Shown: positions 61,127 through 64,000 of the stretch, in pieces | Position numbering within the stretch: position 1 is the stretch's first letter | Layout: the number at the start of each line of letters is the position of its first letter | Assembly: GCF_003601985.1 (NCBI RefSeq) | Contig: NZ_QZXA01000013.1 | Span: 62,001-126,000, forward strand | Source of the DNA: Mesorhizobium jarvisii | Lineage (GTDB): Bacteria; Pseudomonadota; Alphaproteobacteria; Rhizobiales; Rhizobiaceae | Direction of reading: 5' to 3' | DNA: 64,000 bases | Notes under the pieces: generated by a model | Seen by the model: only the letters and a program-made list of their open reading frames with translations | Database searches by the model: none | What the model was told of the DNA's origin: nothing | Made by a program: the position numbers and the translations under genes

Positions 61127-61351
61127 ATGCGTTACTATTTCAGCAAAAACCTCGACATGCCGTTTGCCGCGGCGATCGAACATGTCACCAAAAAGCTTGC
61201 TGGCAAGGGCTTCGGCATCCTGACGAGGATCGATATCCAGCACACGATGAAGGTCAAGCTGGGCGTCGACTTCAAGCCCTACATGATCCTCGGCGCCTGC
61301 AATCCGCATTTCGCATGGCGGGCGCTGCAGGAATTGATCAGCGAACTTTGA
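61127..61351 (+). CDS. Truncated DUF302 protein
   Basis: A 74-residue protein. It holds the DUF302 N-terminal half (MPFAAAIEHVTKKLAGKGFG, then GACNPHFAWRALQ), but the usual C-terminal half with a PCNVVV-type strand is absent. Normal DUF302 proteins have about 130-150 residues. The ATG at 61127 has GAAGGAGG upstream. The stop overlaps the ATPase start by one base (TGATG), so they are translated together. It looks like a deletion product that remains expressed. Confidence 0.65.
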   Translation: MRYYFSKNLDMPFAAAIEHVTKKLAGKGFGILTRIDIQHTMKVKLGVDFKPYMILGACNPHFAWRALQELISEL

Positions 61352-63222
61352 TGGCTGACGCCATGGACGAGTCCGCATTGCGCCGCGCGCTGCTGCTCAT
61401 CGCCACAACAGGTCTGGCGCTTGGGTTGGGCGTGTGGCGGAGCGGTACTGGTCCCCTCTCGCCCGACACAATCTGGACAGTGGCGACCCTGCCGGTCGTT
61501 GTCGTACTCGCCATCTCCATCTTGCGGGATTTTTGGATCGGCCGGATCGGCGTCGACGCGATCGCGCTGGTTTCGATGTCGGCGGCTCTGCTGCTGGGGC
61601 AGGCTCTGGCAGCGGTGGTTGTCGCCATCATGTATGCCGGCGGCACGGTGCTGGAAGACTTCGCGCGTGGTAGGGCGGAACGTAATCTCAGAGCGCTGAC
61701 CGATAGGGCGCCGCGCGTCGCGCATCGTAAATGCGCACAGGGCACCGAGACGGTTCCGATCGAGCAAGTAGCGGTCGGCGACGAGCTTCTGGTGCGCGCC
61801 GGCGAGTTGCTGCCGGTCGACGGATTCCTGATCGACGCTTCGGCCGTGTTGGATGAATCGACAGTCACCGGCGAGCCCCTGCCGGAGCGTCGCGGCACCG
61901 GCGACGCATTGCGCAGCGGCACAGTCAATGCCGGCGAAGCCTTTTTCATGCGGGCCTCGGCCATCGCCGACAACAGCACTTATGCCGCGATCGTGCGCAT
62001 GGTCGCGGCAGCGCAAACGGCCAAAGCGCCATTCATACGCATCGCTGATCGTTTCGCGCTGCTCCTGCTTCCGGTCACTCTCCTGCTCGCGGGTATCGCC
62101 TGGCGACTTTCGGGTGACCCGATCCGAGGGCTCGCGGTTCTGGTGGTCGCCACGCCTTGCCCGCTGATCCTCGCGGCGCCGGTTGCGTTCATCGGGGGCG
62201 TATCGCGCGCTGCCCGCGCCGGCATTCTTATGAAAGGCAGCGCGGCGCTGGAGGCGCTCGCCCAGATACGCACCGCAATCTTCGACAAGACGGGAACTTT
62301 GACGCTGGGCGGCGCCGAGCTGATCGAGATCGACGTCGCTCCAGATCGGCAAGCCGATGAAGTGCTGCGGCTGCTGGCCTCGCTCGAACAGGCCTCCCAC
62401 CATGTCCTTGCGGATTCGATCGTCCGCATCGCCCGCCGTAGAAAGCTAACGCTTTCCCAACCTTGTGATGTCCGCGAGCATCGTGGAGAAGGCCTCAAGG
62501 GTCTGGTGAACGGGATGTCGGTCGCCGCCGGGTCGAGGCCGCTCGTTCTTGGGGGCGGGCCGCTGCCAGGATGGGCGGAAAGTGCTGAAAAACGGCACCG
62601 GAGCGCGCAAGTGCTGAGGGTGTTCGTGGCTTTGGATGGCCGACTTGCCGGTATCTTCACATTCGGAGACGCCATACGCGAAGATGCTATCGAAACGGTT
62701 GGCGCTTTGCGTGCGGTAGGCGTCACGCGGATAGTCATGCTCACCGGCGACGACAGCGCGGCCGCCGAAAAAGTTTCCGCTTCGCTCAAATTCGACGCCG
62801 TGTTTGCCGATGCCACGCCGGCGGGCAAGGTCGAAACGGTCAAGGTCGAGAAGGCGACGGCGCCGACGATGATGGTCGGCGACGGCATCAACGACGCTCC
62901 TGCGCTTGCCGCGGCGACCGTTGGCGTCGCGCTCGGAGCTCGCGGCGGTACGGCCTCATCGGAAGCCGCCGATGTTGTCGTGCTGACCGATAGCCTGCAG
63001 CCGGTTGCGGAGGCGTTGCGGATCGCCATGCGCACGCGCGGTATCGCCCTGCAGAGCATCATTGTGGGACTGGCGCTTTCGGGCGCTGCGATGATCGCGG
63101 CCGCCATGGGGCACCTGACGCCAGTGGCAGGCGCGTTGCTTCAGGAGGGGATAGACGTCGCCGTCATCCTCAATGCGCTGCGTGCGCTTGGCGAGGGGCG
63201 TTTAGGGCACAGTCGGAAATAG
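61351..63222 (+). CDS. P1B-type heavy-metal ATPase with TPC motif
   Basis: A 623-residue P-type ATPase with no N-terminal HMA domain. It has VTGEPLPE, the ion-channel TPCPLILAAP (in place of the usual CPC), the phosphorylation site FDKTGTLT, and VGDGINDAPALA. The nucleotide-binding HP motif is altered: EQASHHVLA rather than SEHPLA. The TPC form belongs to less studied P1B groups whose metal is uncertain. It is coupled to the truncated DUF302 gene and precedes trxC. Confidence 0.85.
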   Translation: MADAMDESALRRALLLIATTGLALGLGVWRSGTGPLSPDTIWTVATLPVVVVLAISILRDFWIGRIGVDAIALVSMSAALLLGQALAAVVVAIMYAGGTVLEDFARGRAERNLRALTDRAPRVAHRKCAQGTETVPIEQVAVGDELLVRAGELLPVDGFLIDASAVLDESTVTGEPLPERRGTGDALRSGTVNAGEAFFMRASAIADNSTYAAIVRMVAAAQTAKAPFIRIADRFALLLLPVTLLLAGIAWRLSGDPIRGLAVLVVATPCPLILAAPVAFIGGVSRAARAGILMKGSAALEALAQIRTAIFDKTGTLTLGGAELIEIDVAPDRQADEVLRLLASLEQASHHVLADSIVRIARRRKLTLSQPCDVREHRGEGLKGLVNGMSVAAGSRPLVLGGGPLPGWAESAEKRHRSAQVLRVFVALDGRLAGIFTFGDAIREDAIETVGALRAVGVTRIVMLTGDDSAAAEKVSASLKFDAVFADATPAGKVETVKVEKATAPTMMVGDGINDAPALAAATVGVALGARGGTASSEAADVVVLTDSLQPVAEALRIAMRTRGIALQSIIVGLALSGAAMIAAAMGHLTPVAGALLQEGIDVAVILNALRALGEGRLGHSRK

Positions 63223-63237
63223 GAGCGCCGAAAGGTC

Positions 63238-63687
63238 ATGTCGCAGGAGAATCTGGTGGTTTGCACCAAATGCGGGGTGGTCAACCGCGTGCCGCGCGGC
63301 CGGAATGGCACCGACGCGAAATGTGGAAAGTGCGGTGCGCCGCTATTTTCGGGATTGCCGCAGGACATCGATGGGGCAAACTTCGATCGCCAGGTCGGGC
63401 GCGGCAGTCTGCCCGTGCTAGTCGACATCTGGGCTCCCTGGTGCGGTCCCTGCAAGATGATGGCGCCGGCCTATGAAGCCGCCGCCAAGGCCCTTGAGCC
63501 TCACGTTCGGCTGGTCAAGCTGAATTCCGACAAAGAGCAGGCTATCGCGGCGAGACTGAGTATTCGCGGCATCCCGACGATGATCTTGTTTCATCGTCAG
63601 AAAGAAATAGCGCGAATCTCGGGCGCGATGAGCGCCAGCCAGATCGTTGGCTGGGTTCGCGAGCATATTCCGACAGGCACGAGCTAA
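63238..63687 (+). CDS. trxC: Thioredoxin 2 (TrxC)
   Basis: A 149-residue thioredoxin 2. Two CxxC pairs at the N-terminus (CTKC and CGKC, about residues 9 and 29) bind zinc, and the thioredoxin domain has the active site WCGPC (about residue 65) and the cis-Pro IPTMILF. It reduces cytoplasmic disulfides in stress. It is 15 bases after the ATPase gene, so it likely belongs to the same operon under the box at 61026. Confidence 0.9.
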   Translation: MSQENLVVCTKCGVVNRVPRGRNGTDAKCGKCGAPLFSGLPQDIDGANFDRQVGRGSLPVLVDIWAPWCGPCKMMAPAYEAAAKALEPHVRLVKLNSDKEQAIAARLSIRGIPTMILFHRQKEIARISGAMSASQIVGWVREHIPTGTS

Positions 63688-63708
63688 CCTTTCGCGAAGT
63701 CAGGCCAT

Positions 63709-63722
63709 TTGACCTTGATCAA
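63709..63722. promoter_or_regulatory. FixK/FNR box (TTGAC-CTTG-ATCAA)
   Basis: A consensus-like anaerobox 47 bases before the start of the last gene. The first half is TTGAC and the second ATCAA, fitting FixK/FNR sites. Confidence 0.75.
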
Positions 63723-63769
63723 GGCCCAGCTCGGACGCTGCGATAGGAATGGCCTCGAAGGAGTTTGCC

Positions 63770-64000
63770 ATGACCGCATTGCACGACCTCACCCCCAAAT
63801 TCAGAAATATCCGCCTGCTTCTTGCTCGCGAAAAAGGCCATCCGGAAGGCGACCGCGAGGAAGGCTATGATGTGCTGGCACCGCTCACAGACGAAGGACG
63901 ACTGGACGCCAAGGAATGGAAATCACACCAGGCGCTCTGCCGCGTCCGCCATTTCCGAGCCGGCGAAGACGATCTTGTCGGGCGCTTGCGCCGCAAGCCG
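63770..64000 (+). CDS. Conserved hypothetical protein (partial)
   Basis: The first 77 residues of a gene that leaves the window. The ATG at 63770 has GAAGGAG upstream. The start MTALHDLTPKFRNIRLLLAR and GHPEGDREEGYDVLAPL are seen, rich in charged residues, without a signal peptide. I do not recognise a named domain, but proteins with this start are found near FixK-controlled genes in rhizobia, as I recall. The perfect box just upstream supports oxygen-linked control. Confidence 0.65.
   Translation, partial: MTALHDLTPKFRNIRLLLAREKGHPEGDREEGYDVLAPLTDEGRLDAKEWKSHQALCRVRHFRAGEDDLVGRLRRKP

Overview
The window is GC-rich, roughly 58-68% in lines counted by hand, and tightly packed with overlapping genes. 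It looks like a chromosome segment of an alphaproteobacterium of the order Hyphomicrobiales, most likely Mesorhizobium or a close relative. Supporting signs are twin-palindrome intergenic repeats like those of rhizobia, FixK/FNR-type anaeroboxes (TTGAT-N4-ATCAA), a Pdu-type diol dehydratase with fused large and medium subunits, and a short TIGR02270-like gene that I remember being noted for M. loti. The genus is inferred, not proven.

Region 1 (3-9706) is catabolic. After the end of a glycosyltransferase come a B12-dependent diol dehydratase (large+medium fusion, then small subunit), an isochorismatase-fold hydrolase, an APC-family permease, two short-chain dehydrogenases, an APH-fold small-molecule kinase and a class III PLP enzyme. 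The kinase plus PLP-enzyme pair matches the known amino-alcohol kinase / phospho-lyase pathway. No microcompartment shell gene, aldehyde dehydrogenase or dehydratase reactivase is visible.

Region 2 (9812-about 49338) is a complete type VI secretion system. clpV/tssH runs leftward; tssA, B, C, hcp, E, F, G, tagH, J, K, L, M and tagF run rightward. They are followed by an effector cassette: a DUF2169 adaptor, a ketosynthase-like protein that has lost its catalytic residues, a PAAR-like (DUF4150) protein with a probable nuclease toxin tail, and a candidate immunity protein. The tail lies in clearly AT-richer DNA. An inverted module (vgrG, DUF6484, short TIGR02270-like gene) follows. Then comes a second FHA-TssL-TssM set, the phosphatase PppA and kinase PpkA, a DUF1036 protein, and a membrane-anchored M23 peptidase with a C-terminal lysozyme-like domain. 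The cluster therefore carries all core components, two copies of the TssL/TssM inner-membrane parts, and a full threonine-phosphorylation control circuit (Fha, PpkA, PppA, TagF).

Region 3 (49609-54680) is an envelope module: two exported caspase-like (C14) proteins, one with a C-terminal CxxCH motif, an OmpA-domain protein, a small unknown protein, and a YceI-like/OmpA fusion.

Region 4 (54681-64000) looks like an oxygen-limitation and redox-stress cluster: an unknown small protein, gene relics, a c-type cytochrome, an APH/P-loop kinase fusion, an acyl-CoA synthetase/GNAT fusion, a truncated DUF302 gene coupled to a P1B-type metal ATPase with a TPC motif, thioredoxin 2, and the start of another gene. 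Three FixK/FNR-like boxes (56196, 61026, 63709) sit at suitable promoter positions.
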